DNA from: Streptomyces sp. NBC_01353
GTDB lineage: Bacteria > Actinomycetota > Actinomycetes > Streptomycetales > Streptomycetaceae
Direction: 5' to 3'
DNA length: 64,000 nt
Assembly (NCBI RefSeq): GCF_036237275.1
Contig: NZ_CP108352.1
Span: 2,914,001-2,978,000, forward strand
The notes below the pieces were generated by a model. That model was given only the letters and a program-made list of their open reading frames with translations, was not told where the DNA came from and did not search any database. Positions within the stretch are counted from its first letter, which is position 1. Each line of letters starts with the position of its first letter. The position numbers and the translations under genes were made by a program. Of the stretch, positions 9,423-17,360 are shown piece by piece.

Positions 9423-9479
9423 GCGGGCATCCGGGTGGGAGTCGCGGGCCACAAGGGTGACGACTGCTGATGGAGCCAT

Positions 9480-9512
9480 GAAGAGGCCACCGCCCGTCGC
9501 GGTGGCCTCTTC
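9480..9512 (+). terminator. Rho-independent terminator
   Basis: GAAGAGGCCACCGC pairs perfectly with GCGGTGGCCTCTTC over 14 bp with a 5-base loop, followed by TGTATA. It lies 58 bases after the stop of the 128-residue hypothetical gene. Confidence 0.8.
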
Positions 9513-9526
9513 TGTATACACACGCC

Positions 9527-9621
9527 GAGTCGCGATCTGAGGCGAGATGAGTCGCGATGCTCGCCTTGAGGCCACCCCTTCTGACCTGCACTGAGACGCG
9601 TTGAGTCGCTTGAGTCGCGAT
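9527..9621. repeat. Cluster of GAGTCGCGAT repeats
   Basis: The 10-mer GAGTCGCGAT occurs exactly at 9527-9536, 9549-9558 and 9612-9621, with a partial GAGTCGC at 9603-9609, all in the same orientation. A longer related copy sits at 8874-8898. Clustered direct repeats of this kind can be binding sites for a replication or partition protein or for a regulator. No protein that would bind them is identified. The gap 9423-9770 contains only these repeats and the terminator at 9480. Confidence 0.5.
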
Positions 9622-9770
9622 AAATCAAAAACTAGATGAAGCAAGCGCAATGGACTGCCGGCATGACCGCCTCCGGGGCGAATGCGCGAGAAGAAGTCGA
9701 CGACGGCGCCCCGGCGAAAGACGAAGCAGCACGTCAGCGCTGCGTGGCAGCTCGTGCGGCCGAGTTCCCT

Positions 9771-11726
9771 TTAAGCACCTGCTCGACCGGCGGCGCCGTC
9801 TGGAGTCGCAAGATCGTTCGTCCGCGCCCCGCGAGAGCCCATTGACTCGTCGTGCGAGGGGAACAGCGTCTGGAAGTAGCTTTGCGTGATCGTGTCCGTG
9901 GAGTAGAAGCGGGTCCCTCGGCTGGCCCTGGTGGCCAGCACGCGGTAGGTGTTCAGCGCGTACTGCAGGTAGCGCTGCGATGGGAGGTCGCGTAGCTGGG
10001 GGTCGCGGCTTTCCTCAGGGCGGGCGATCCACTGATCTCCTCGACGGACGAGGTCTCCACCCATGACGACGGCGTTGTAGGCGTACTCCATCCCCTGGGC
10101 TGTGTAGATGCAACCGACCTGCTCATGGCCCCCTGTGTCAGTGGCCCAGAACGGGCGGGCCGGAACCTCGGGGTGGTCGAAATGCTGCTCGTCGGCGCGT
10201 GAGTTCCAGGGGCGAGCCCAGGTGCGTGGGCCATTAGGGCCGTCCCAGGCAATCGTCACCTCGGGCAGCAGGGGCGGGGTCGGTGGAGAGTCCCAAGGCC
10301 AGCAGAAGCCTGCGGTGATCCGTGCGGTCACGCCGCTGCGGTTGTGTCCGGTGACCCAGTGGCCCAGCTGGCCGGGGTCTGCAGCGAGCGCCAGGTCGTA
10401 GTCGCTGCCCTCCCATGCTGGGACTCTGCCGGCCGGGTGGAAAAGGTTGTCGATCCACTGCTGGTATGCGCCTGAGCCGTTGCAGCGGAACTGGCTGATC
10501 AGGTCGATGTGGGCGAAGGAGAATCCGCAGCGCTGGGCGTGCTGTTCGAGCTGCTGGAGCGTGAGGCCTTCCGTAGGGCGCACGATCTGTCGTTCATCGA
10601 GGAACAGGACCGTCACGGCGGCTTGGCCGAGGAGCTTTCCTAAGGTCACAGGGAAGACGCCGTGCTGGTGATCGGGGTAGGTGCGGGCGCGATGGGCCTC
10701 GTCCAGGAGCACCACGCTGTCGCTGGTGATCCCGGTCGGAACGTTGTTGAGGAACGTGGTGATGAGCCCCTGGAAGCCGTCTCCGACGGTCCTGCGCAGC
10801 TGCCGGGTGAGTGTCCCGGACGGGGACAATAGGCGGGGGTTGCTGTCGGGTTGTCTGCACAGGTCGCCCAGGAGCCGGCAGGCGATGACCGTCTTGCCCG
10901 TGCCGGGGCCGCCGGTCACGACGACGATGCTCTTGGTTCCGCGGGCGCGGGCGGCTTCCACGGCATGCAGGACTTCTTGACGGGCGAGGTCTTGGTCGCC
11001 GATGAGCGTGAATGCGTCGCGTCCCTCGATGACGTCTCCGGCTCGTTCGAGTAGCGCTGGTGAGGGGCGGTGCTGGGTCTTGAGGAAGCGTTCGACTTCG
11101 TGGCTGCCGCTCGGGCTCAGGTCGGCACAGCCGAGCCTCTCAGCCAGGGCTTGGGGGGTCGGGTGCGGGGTGAGATCGTCCCGTCCGAGCACAGGATGCC
11201 TGGCGGCTGGTCCGCGTGCCGCCTGTGCGCGTAGTTCGGCGACGAGGCCTGCGGGGGCGTCGTGGAGGATGACGGTGCCGCGGACGGTCAGGGGATAGTC
11301 GTCTTGGGTCACCCAATGCCGCAGATAGTGCACGTAGCCGCCGACTTGGCGTGCAGGGTGCTGGACGACGCGCTTGCCGGCGCGGACCATTCCGGGCCGC
11401 AGGCGGCTGAGTTGGACGTGCGTCCACTGCTTCAGCTCGATCGCGACGGCGCAGGGATGCCCATTCGTGCCTGTGCCAAGCAGCAGGGCATCGATCCGCT
11501 CCCCCGTGGCAGGCAGGGAGTACTCCAGCAGCACGTACAGGTCGTCAAGCCCGGCGGCCTGCAGGATCTTGACGAGGGCGGGCCAGCTACGGCGCCAGCT
11601 GTTTACCTCCTGGGCACTGGGCGGGACGCCGAACAAGTGCGTGAAGCGTCGTTCCGCTGCGGCTATGAACGTCTCGTCGCCTATGTGCCGGGCCAGCTCG
11701 ACCACGGTGCCCCCGTAGAGATGCAT
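9771..11726 (-). CDS. Nuclease-helicase fusion: N-terminal PD-(D/E)XK-like domain plus DUF2075 (Schlafen-3-like) helicase
   Basis: A 651-residue protein. Residues 70-105 carry RIDALLLG (D79) and AVAIELKQW (E97, K99), which is the catalytic signature of restriction-endonuclease-like folds. A P-loop ATPase follows, with GGPGTGKT at 272-279 and VVLLDEAH at about 338-345. Helicase motifs appear later as LDERQIVRP, ISQFRCNG and GCIYTAQGMEY. The architecture fits the DUF2075/Schlafen group 3 DNA/RNA helicases. The gene is divergent from a mazG-like gene, with only 86 bases between their starts, which suggests one regulated unit with the nucleotide- and DNA-directed enzymes beside it. The C-terminal 30 residues are unstructured. 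Nucleic-acid surveillance is inferred. Confidence 0.75.
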   Translation of the reverse strand: MHLYGGTVVELARHIGDETFIAAAERRFTHLFGVPPSAQEVNSWRRSWPALVKILQAAGLDDLYVLLEYSLPATGERIDALLLGTGTNGHPCAVAIELKQWTHVQLSRLRPGMVRAGKRVVQHPARQVGGYVHYLRHWVTQDDYPLTVRGTVILHDAPAGLVAELRAQAARGPAARHPVLGRDDLTPHPTPQALAERLGCADLSPSGSHEVERFLKTQHRPSPALLERAGDVIEGRDAFTLIGDQDLARQEVLHAVEAARARGTKSIVVVTGGPGTGKTVIACRLLGDLCRQPDSNPRLLSPSGTLTRQLRRTVGDGFQGLITTFLNNVPTGITSDSVVLLDEAHRARTYPDHQHGVFPVTLGKLLGQAAVTVLFLDERQIVRPTEGLTLQQLEQHAQRCGFSFAHIDLISQFRCNGSGAYQQWIDNLFHPAGRVPAWEGSDYDLALAADPGQLGHWVTGHNRSGVTARITAGFCWPWDSPPTPPLLPEVTIAWDGPNGPRTWARPWNSRADEQHFDHPEVPARPFWATDTGGHEQVGCIYTAQGMEYAYNAVVMGGDLVRRGDQWIARPEESRDPQLRDLPSQRYLQYALNTYRVLATRASRGTRFYSTDTITQSYFQTLFPSHDESMGSRGARTNDLATPDGAAGRAGA

Positions 11727-11812
11727 GCGCGATCTATATCAACCGCAACTGACAGGCGGTGCCGGGACAGCTGACGAGGGCGGCGTCAGTCGCTTCTGAT
11801 AGAGCTGTGCAC
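11727..11812. promoter_or_regulatory. Shared divergent promoter region of the nuclease-helicase and mazG-like genes
   Basis: Eighty-six bases separate two divergent start codons, so both promoters must lie here or inside the genes. An AT-rich tract (TATAT near 11733-11738) is the only candidate -10-like element I can see. No clear operator is visible. Confidence 0.35.
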
Positions 11813-12169
11813 ATGACCCTGTCGTCCCTGCAGCACGCCTTGGCCCAGTTCGCTGCCGAACGCGAGTGGGAGCAGTTCCATACTCCGAAGAACCTCGCGA
11901 TGGCGCTCGCCGGTGAGAGCGGGGAGCTGCTGGAGATCTTCCAGTGGCTGACGCCGGAACAGTCCGCCCAGGTGATGGAGGACGGCGAGCGTGCTGTGCA
12001 GGTACGTGAGGAGATGGCCGATGTCCTGGCCTACCTGCTGAGGCTGGCGGATGTTCTGGATGTCAACCTCGAACGGGCGTTGGCTGAGAAGATCGAGAAG
12101 AACCGCCGTAAGTACCCGGTGCATCTGGCGCGGGGGAAGGCCGACAAGTACACACAGTTGGGGGGATGA
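11813..12169 (+). CDS. MazG-like nucleotide pyrophosphohydrolase
   Basis: A 118-residue, single-domain protein. The signature helices carry GESGELLEIFQWL (E35, E38) and REEMADVLAYLLRLAD (E67, D70), the Mg-binding ExxE...ExxD set of all-alpha NTP pyrophosphohydrolases, which hydrolyse nucleoside triphosphates to monophosphate and pyrophosphate. The ATG at 11813 gives the usual compact size and removes an unconserved 18-residue extension. Its stop overlaps the start of the EVE-HNH gene (ATGA), so the two are translationally coupled. MazG-like enzymes occur in stress and anti-phage cassettes, where they may deplete or clean nucleotide pools. That role here is an inference from the neighbours. 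Confidence 0.85.
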   Translation: MTLSSLQHALAQFAAEREWEQFHTPKNLAMALAGESGELLEIFQWLTPEQSAQVMEDGERAVQVREEMADVLAYLLRLADVLDVNLERALAEKIEKNRRKYPVHLARGKADKYTQLGG

Positions 12170-13170
12170 TCCACGTCATGCGGATCGTGATGCAGCCGGC
12201 CCGCCGGTCGGAGAAGGACGTCGAGCAGCACTACCAGGACACCATCGTCCATCCCGTGGTCTTCGACGACCACGCGGACATCCTCGACGCATCGACCATC
12301 GACCAGCTCAAGCAACTCTTCCCCGATGGCCAGGCCCAGATGTGGGGCGTCGTACCGGGTAAGAAGAACGTCAACGTCTCCCGGATCAAGAAGATGCGCC
12401 CCGGGGACTGGGTGTTCTTCAGCGGGGACAAGCGCGTCTACTTCGGTGGCACCATCGCCCTGATGTGGCGCAACAAGGCGCTGGCCGAGCGGTTGTGGGG
12501 CACCGATCACGCCGGCAGCACCTGGGAGTACATGTACGCGCTCTCCGGCACCCGCGGCTTCGACATCCCCGTCACCGAGATCCGCACCCTCCTCGCCTGG
12601 AACCCGAACCGCAACATCATGGGCATCTCCGTGCTCAGCGACGACGAGAGCGACACCCTCCAGACTCTCCTGACCCTCGACGCTGCCGCGGCCGCACTCG
12701 AACCTGTCGACCCCACCGAGGACGAGGCCGCGGTAGCGGCCTTCGACGGGAAACTGGAGCGCACGGCCCAGCGAGCCAGCCGCGGCGAACAAACTGCGCT
12801 GAAGCGGCACCTCCTGAAGGGAGCGACGGGCGAGTGTGCCCTGTGCGGCCGAACCCTGCCGGGGACCTTCCTGATAGCCGCCCACATCAAGAAGCGCGCG
12901 ATGTGCAGCGATGACGAGAAGCGCGACCTGGCCAACGTCGCCATGCTGGCCTGCACCCTGGGATGCGACGCCGTCTACGAACACGGCTACGTCACCGTTG
13001 GCGTCGACGGGGCGATCCAGGTCAGTCCGTTGGCCGCAGATATCCCTGAGGTCGAGGCCTACGTCCAGGACAAGCTTGTCGGCCGAACAGTGACCTGGTG
13101 GACGTCGAGCCGGGAGCCGTACTACAACTGGCACCGCACCCACACCTTCAAGCGCGTTCCACCGGCATGA
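12166..13170 (+). CDS. EVE/PUA-like domain fused to an HNH-type endonuclease domain
   Basis: A 334-residue protein. Residues about 58-125 (MWGVVPGKKN, KMRPGDWVFF, then LAERLWGTDHAGSTWEYMY) match the EVE/PUA-like fold, which binds modified bases in DNA or RNA. Residues 221-285 hold CALC (224-227), IAAHIKKR (AH at 239-240) and a second Cys pair followed by the beta strand HGYVTVGVDG, the layout of a zinc-stabilised HNH nuclease. A modified-base reader fused to a nuclease suggests type IV-like restriction. The ATG overlaps the mazG stop, and the gene's own stop overlaps the next ATG, so it is the middle gene of a coupled chain. A second ATG at 12178 is possible. Confidence 0.75.
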   Translation: MIHVMRIVMQPARRSEKDVEQHYQDTIVHPVVFDDHADILDASTIDQLKQLFPDGQAQMWGVVPGKKNVNVSRIKKMRPGDWVFFSGDKRVYFGGTIALMWRNKALAERLWGTDHAGSTWEYMYALSGTRGFDIPVTEIRTLLAWNPNRNIMGISVLSDDESDTLQTLLTLDAAAAALEPVDPTEDEAAVAAFDGKLERTAQRASRGEQTALKRHLLKGATGECALCGRTLPGTFLIAAHIKKRAMCSDDEKRDLANVAMLACTLGCDAVYEHGYVTVGVDGAIQVSPLAADIPEVEAYVQDKLVGRTVTWWTSSREPYYNWHRTHTFKRVPPA

Positions 13171-13915
13171 CCGCTGACTCTTTCGGCCCGACGGACGTCG
13201 CTGGCCGGGGCCTTCCGAACATGGGACACCAGAGGTTCAGCCCCGACGAACAACGCATCGAGGACTTCTACCTCGCGTGGCAGGAGTCACTGCGCGGTCT
13301 GACAGCGAATGCCTCCACACTCGCCGGCTGGCAGGAACGCCGGAACCGGTTCGCCTACCGGGTCCGGCGAGCACTGCTGACCGCCCCGTTCGCAGGAGCG
13401 GCCGGTGCAGCGGGCCCGTCATCTACGGAATCTATGCGGCTGCGGGCCTGTGCTACATCGGCCAGACCCACGAGGCTGAGCGACGGCTGGGTGACCTACC
13501 AGTAGGTGAGAGTCACCATGTCGGCAACACGCTTCCCCCGGAACTGTGGGACCGGGTGGTGGTGCTGCGTTGGCCAGCTCTCCTTCCGGCAGTCCCGGCC
13601 AACGAGCGTGCCGCGGTTGAGGAGATAGGTCCTGAGGTCTGTGGCCTCGCGCTTGAACACGCACTACAGGCGGAGATCCGCCCTTTGCTGAACCTTCGCC
13701 GGCGCGATCGGAACGGAGAATGGAAGGTTAGGGACCTTTCGAGGAGCCGCTCCCGTGGCGCAGTCCAAGCAGCGCGCCTTCCGAGCCTTTGCGGACTCGC
13801 TCTGACTACGTGGCAAGAACTCGCATCCGTCCAAGTCCCGGATGAGCACTTCGTCCAGGACACGCGGGCAGGCCGGGTAGTCCTGCCCTCACGGATCAGC
13901 CGAACCGCATCGTGA
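13167..13915 (+). pseudogene. GIY-YIG nuclease-like gene with a frameshift
   Basis: The ATG overlaps the stop of the EVE-HNH gene (ATGA). The first frame gives about 82 residues (FSPDEQRIEDFYLAWQ and onward) and then loses sense. The -1 frame from about 13415 reads PVIYGIYAAAGLCYIGQTHE, then AERRL, LEHALQAEI and PLLNLRRR. That contains the GIY, YIG, Arg, Glu and Asn positions of a GIY-YIG nuclease core. The two frames join at CGGGCCCG (13411-13418). Either this is an inactivating 1-base change, a recoding site, or a sequence error. The joined product would be about 249 residues. Because every catalytic residue survives, the damage looks recent. Confidence 0.65.
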
Positions 13916-14145
13916 CCACTCCTGCTCCGTACCTCCTGTCCTGCCTCGCTATCCCTGGCCCCGCCGACACGCGGTTCAGCACTCTCTCGAGATACCCGCC
14001 GGCCCGCGGGCGACTGGAGCTGGCCGGGTAGAGCTGGACCCCTCTTCGAGAGTCCGACGAGTGAGCGGCGAGTGGTTTTTGAGCGAGTACGGTCTCAGGT
14101 CGGGATTCCCGCAGGTCAGGCGCCTCTTCACGCGACACCGACCCA

Positions 14146-14191
14146 TGCCCTCCGGAGCCGTGTGCGCAGGTTCGAATCCTGCCGGGGGCAC
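14146..14191 (+). other. 3' fragment of a tRNA gene (attachment-site remnant)
   Basis: The sequence contains a T-arm, GCAGGTTCGAATCCTGC (14166-14182), followed by an acceptor 3' strand CGGGGGCA. The preceding bases could be part of a long variable arm, so a class II tRNA such as tRNA-Leu is possible. No matching D-arm, anticodon arm or 5' acceptor strand is found upstream, so this is not a complete tRNA. A 3' tRNA end followed by its own terminator (14245) is what remains at the far end of an element integrated into a tRNA gene. The rest of the 433-base gap from 13916 to 14348 shows no gene. Confidence 0.65.
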
Positions 14192-14244
14192 AGAAGCCGG
14201 ACCAGCGTGATCAACCCGCTGACCTGCGGAAGTGCCAGACATTG

Positions 14245-14277
14245 AGAGCCGGACCCAGTCCCACTGGGTCCGGCTCT
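14245..14277 (+). terminator. Strong terminator following the tRNA fragment
   Basis: AGAGCCGGACCCAGT pairs perfectly with ACTGGGTCCGGCTCT over 15 bp around a CCC loop, followed by TTGTCGTTG. It lies about 54 bases after the tRNA-like 3' end, as expected for the original tRNA terminator. Confidence 0.85.
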
Positions 14278-14348
14278 TTGTCGTTGTCTACTACTGGTCC
14301 CGTGTGAGTGGCGTGTGAGCTCTCCCTGCACCTGGCGGGGCTGGCGCC

Positions 14349-14741
14349 TCACCCCCGCAACTGCGTGCCGTCATCGTCTAGCGCCCTGACAGCCACGGCT
14401 GAGAAGGCGTCGAGACTCTCTCTCAACACGTCCCCCACCTGATCCAGGTGGATCAACTCCGCCTCATATCGAGCTAGGCCGACGGCTTCGGCTTCAATCC
14501 GCTCGTACGGCGCCGCATCGGCCCCGCCGGCCACCGCACGCCCGACACCGGCAACCGCCTTGACGTCCCCGGCCTCTTCGAGCGCCCGCAGCGCCCGCCG
14601 CACGGTCGTGCGCGCAACACCGAACTCCCGCCCAATCTCAGCCTCGGACGGCACCCCGTCCGCGTAGGCACCTGCGGCAATCCGCTCACGCAACGCTTGA
14701 GAGATCACCTGATACGTCCCACGCGGGCTCGGGCTCGGCAC
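14349..14741 (-). CDS. GntR-type winged-helix regulator without effector domain
   Basis: A 130-residue protein from GTG 14739-14741, preceded by GAAGGAGGAG. Residues 8-70 form a GntR winged helix (ISQALRERIAAGAYADG, then SEAEIGREFGVARTTVRRAL). The C-terminal 60 residues are too short for a UTRA or FCD ligand domain and look like a single long helix. Such short GntR proteins often control transfer or repressor functions on actinobacterial integrative elements. The upstream DNA contains a cluster of CTGTCCGG boxes, a plausible autoregulatory operator. The tRNA remnant lies downstream. Confidence 0.8.
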   Translation of the reverse strand: MPSPSPRGTYQVISQALRERIAAGAYADGVPSEAEIGREFGVARTTVRRALRALEEAGDVKAVAGVGRAVAGGADAAPYERIEAEAVGLARYEAELIHLDQVGDVLRESLDAFSAVAVRALDDDGTQLRG

Positions 14742-14807
14742 GCACTCCTCCTTCAGTCGGGGTCGCTCCAGCTTCGCACGCAGCGCCCGGAGAGAGGAGT
14801 GTCCCAG

Positions 14808-14885
14808 CTGTCCGACTGTCCGGTTGAAGTCCTTACCAGCAAGAACAGACCGGACAGCTCGGAGGGGGCTGTCCGGGCTGTCCGG
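14808..14885. promoter_or_regulatory. Cluster of CTGTCCGG boxes upstream of the GntR gene
   Basis: The octamer CTGTCCGG is found at 14816-14823, 14869-14876 and 14878-14885, inverted at 14850-14857, and with a final A at 14808-14815. Two pairs are spaced 8-9 bases start to start. The cluster lies between 67 and 145 bases upstream of the GntR start. I infer operator sites for that protein. Confidence 0.5.
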
Positions 14886-15009
14886 TCGCAGACAGCTACA
14901 GCATGCAAGGGCATCACAGCCGCCAGCGACGGCGGGCCACCATAGGCGTTACTACCCAATGTTCATCTACACCGCCGCGCCGTCCGGAACTAACTGGCAG
15001 TATCAGCAC

Positions 15010-15737
15010 ATGAGTTCCGTTCTTGACTCGCTAGCCACAGCCGCTCCATTCGTGGCTGGGGCGGCTGCGGCTGCCGGCGCCTTCTTCACGACGTTCAGAG
15101 GGGCTATCCGGTCTTACAAACGAGACGTCGCAGAGAACCGTCAACGGCTCCAGCGAGAGCTGCACATCTCGGGCGACGGTCACATCGCCATCCGTGAGCC
15201 GCAAGCGGGGCAGGGAGCTGATTCCGCATCCGGCGACTCGGCAGAGCCCGGGCAATCCGCCACCACCCACAACACCGTCTACAACATCACCGTGGACCAG
15301 GCGGCCACAGCGGAGGAACTTCGGGCCGACCGCGAGGAGCAGACCTTCTCCCTCCTCCTGGCCGACTACTACGCCCACGGGCTGACTCAGGCGCAGCGTA
15401 GTTCGATCACGAGCCTGGCGTTCTCGGGCCTCGGCTGCGTCATCCTCAAAGGCAGGCTCGAGCAGCCCTCGATCACCTTGGGAGCCAGACGAAACTCTTG
15501 CGGCAGGACATGCGGTCAGAGCGCGGCATTCGCAACGCCATCCGGCTGGTCAGCGAGGTAGCGGAACCACAGCTTAAGGCTCAACTACAGGCCGCCTTGG
15601 TCCTGAAGTTCACCGAGGCGACGCTCCCCGACATCGCCAGCGGCACCAGGCTGGCCGACGGCGTCCCGTCACAGCATGCGAACGGAAGTAGTGCCGCTGG
15701 CAGCGGCACTCCGCATCGCACTCAGCAGTCAGCCTGA
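15010..15737 (+). pseudogene. TRADD-N-associated membrane-domain protein, frameshifted
   Basis: The first frame (from ATG 15010) has a hydrophobic N-terminal helix, a middle part with THNTVYNITVDQA, then EEQTFSLLLADYYAHGLTQA and a partial second hydrophobic helix. It then runs into unrelated residues. The proper continuation is in another frame near 15480, reading TKLLRQDMRSERGIRNAIRL and VAEPQLKAQLQAALVLKF, up to 15737. The pieces fit the membrane domain that accompanies TRADD-N-like modules in bacterial conflict proteins. The second helix of the membrane hairpin seems lost. It is probably a decaying remnant, not a functional gene. Confidence 0.55.
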
Positions 15738-15796
15738 ATCGCGACACACCGCCGTTCCGCGCGTCTATCTGAGTGGCGACGGGGACGCACATTTGC

Positions 15797-15930
15797 GGAC
15801 GTCCACAAACGCTCACGGACTTCCATCGCAGGTCAGCGGCGCACCGTAACCGGATCACACTAACGCCCGAATTACTTCGGGACGAAGAGGTCCAACCTGA
15901 ATGGCCAGTGATGCCCCGGCGGCTTACTGA
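15797..15930. repeat. Diverged direct repeat, copy 1
   Basis: This 134-base segment aligns without gaps, at roughly 80 percent identity by eye, to 20215-20348 in the same orientation. The best-conserved core is CTTCGGGACGAAGAGGTC, which contains a small palindrome. The right end of this copy is interrupted by the IS5 remnant that starts at 15925. Its function is unknown; a shared 3' flank of mobile genes or an old duplication are both possible. Confidence 0.6.
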
Positions 15931-16346
15931 TCGTTTCAGAATGAGGTTCGAAGCCGTCTCAAGCAGATTGATGCTGCAGGCGAGTTGGAGCAGACCGAGG
16001 TGGAGGTCAGCGCGTATCTCGTAGCGGATCCGGATGCGTTTTGAACTGGTGGAGCCAGGCGAAGGTCCGCTCGACGACCCAGCGGGTCTTGCCCAGGCCG
16101 GAGCCGTGCGGAACGCCTCGGCGGGCGATCTTCGGGGTGATGCCGCGGGCCCGGAGGACGCGGCGGTACTTGTCGAAGTCATAGCCGCGGTCGGCGAACA
16201 GTCGGCCCGGCCGGCGCTGCGGTCTCCCGCGGAGCCCACGTTCCCACAGGTCATCAGGCACAAGATCATCTGACACCCGCAATACTCTGCCGCCATCGAA
16301 CTCAACCGCCGAGCCCCTGCACCGAACTCATTCTGAACGACCAGTA
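15925..16346 (-). mobile_element. IS5-family insertion sequence remnant with internal deletion
   Basis: Imperfect inverted ends, ACTGATCGTTTCAGAATGAG on the left and the complement of ACTGGTCGTTCAGAATGAG on the right, bound about 422 bp, roughly half of a full element. On the minus strand the start MRVSDDLVPDDLWERG is joined directly to a downstream part with FADRGYDFDKYRRVLRARGI and TRWVVERTFAWLHQF. The C-terminus is spread over further frames and ends at a TGA at 15936-15938. A deletion of the middle plus frameshifts make it inactive. It is not closely related to the intact element at 3929. Confidence 0.75.
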
Positions 16347-16408
16347 AGGCCAGCCAAGGATGTCCCAGTCCGACGCCTCTGGACGCGACTCAAGGATTGA
16401 GAACAACC

Positions 16409-17014
16409 CTACCAATCCTCGGGTTTACCCACCAGCTCCTGGCACTGCTCCAACTTGAGGCCTTGAACTTCAAGCGCGAGCAGTCTGTGATGGCCGAGCT
16501 GTTCCGTAATAAGCTGCTCTGTATCCTCATTACTACTAACGGCGTACGCAACGGCACCGTAGGAGTAACCCAAGTCAGAGACAGCCCGGATCAGATTTTT
16601 GATCTCATTCTGGTGATCATCGGGCCGTTCAATTGCCCGCCAGCTGCCCGCAAGGTGCAGGAAGGCGCTTCCGGCCACCTCGAGCTTGTCAGAAACCGCG
16701 TCGCGTTCAGATTGCGCCGGATCCGACTTTTCATTCATTTCCACGAAGGATCCGGTTGCCTCTTCCACCTTGCCGCCGACGGAAGGGATTTCCTGCTGGC
16801 AAATTGCATTGACTTGATCTTGCCACTCGCTAAATGCAGGCGCGTCGCTCTCGAATCGGGTGAGAACGAATGCGAAAATACCAATGAGAGCCGACGCGAT
16901 ACCCACCCACCAGCCGATATGGGAGCGCAGCCTACTTCCGAGTGAATCTCTTGAAGGCTCACGCGACTCCGGTGAAGGCTCAGCAGGTTCTGGTTCTGGC
17001 GAAGCGTCATTCAT
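16409..17014 (-). CDS. Hypothetical single-pass membrane protein
   Basis: A 201-residue protein. The first 30 residues are rich in Pro, Glu and Ser, and one transmembrane helix follows (about 33-52, WWVGIASALIGIFAFVL). A mostly helical, probably extracytoplasmic domain with two cysteines follows (in AICQQE and LEQCQEL). The ATG at 17012-17014 is chosen because it removes a short unconserved extension. I do not recognise the family. It is unlinked to its neighbours, which are an IS remnant on one side and a broken regulator gene on the other. Its AT content is higher than in the biosynthetic part of the window. Confidence 0.6.
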   Translation of the reverse strand: MNDASPEPEPAEPSPESREPSRDSLGSRLRSHIGWWVGIASALIGIFAFVLTRFESDAPAFSEWQDQVNAICQQEIPSVGGKVEEATGSFVEMNEKSDPAQSERDAVSDKLEVAGSAFLHLAGSWRAIERPDDHQNEIKNLIRAVSDLGYSYGAVAYAVSSNEDTEQLITEQLGHHRLLALEVQGLKLEQCQELVGKPEDW

Positions 17015-17360
17015 AACCGCCTCCGCGGCTTCCGGGCGAGCGCGGATCACTCCTGCCCGCTCGCGCCGCCCCATCCGGCGTCAGGGCGTACACGACCACA
17101 CGCGGCATGTACACATAACCACCTTGCCCCGCGACCGACCCGAGCGCATCTGAGGCACGTGCCGTGCAGGTCACGGCAGGTCGAGCGCCCTGGTGCGCGC
17201 AGTTCCGACGTGCACGGTCAGCGGCCGGCCGCAGCCGCAAGTCTCACTCTGGACCGCTTGGGCTAGTCCAGGCCGTGCATCAGGAGCAAGGACTGAGGCG
17301 CCACAGCGTGTGAGCGGCCGTCGGGCGAGCGGAGAAGCGACCACGGCCGGCGGGAGAGCA
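17015..17360. other. Non-coding gap
   Basis: This 346-base stretch holds no convincing gene, repeat or RNA. It probably contained the DNA-binding half of the regulator whose ligand domain remains at 17361. Confidence 0.4.

Noticed and set aside
9636-9889. Small overlapping rightward frames downstream of the GAGTCGC repeats
   Set aside because: They lack ribosome sites, overlap the end of the nuclease-helicase gene and encode Arg/Ala-rich low-complexity sequence.
14090-14195. Complete tRNA gene ending at 14191
   Set aside because: Only the T-arm and 3' acceptor are recognisable; no D-arm, anticodon arm or pairing 5' acceptor strand is found.
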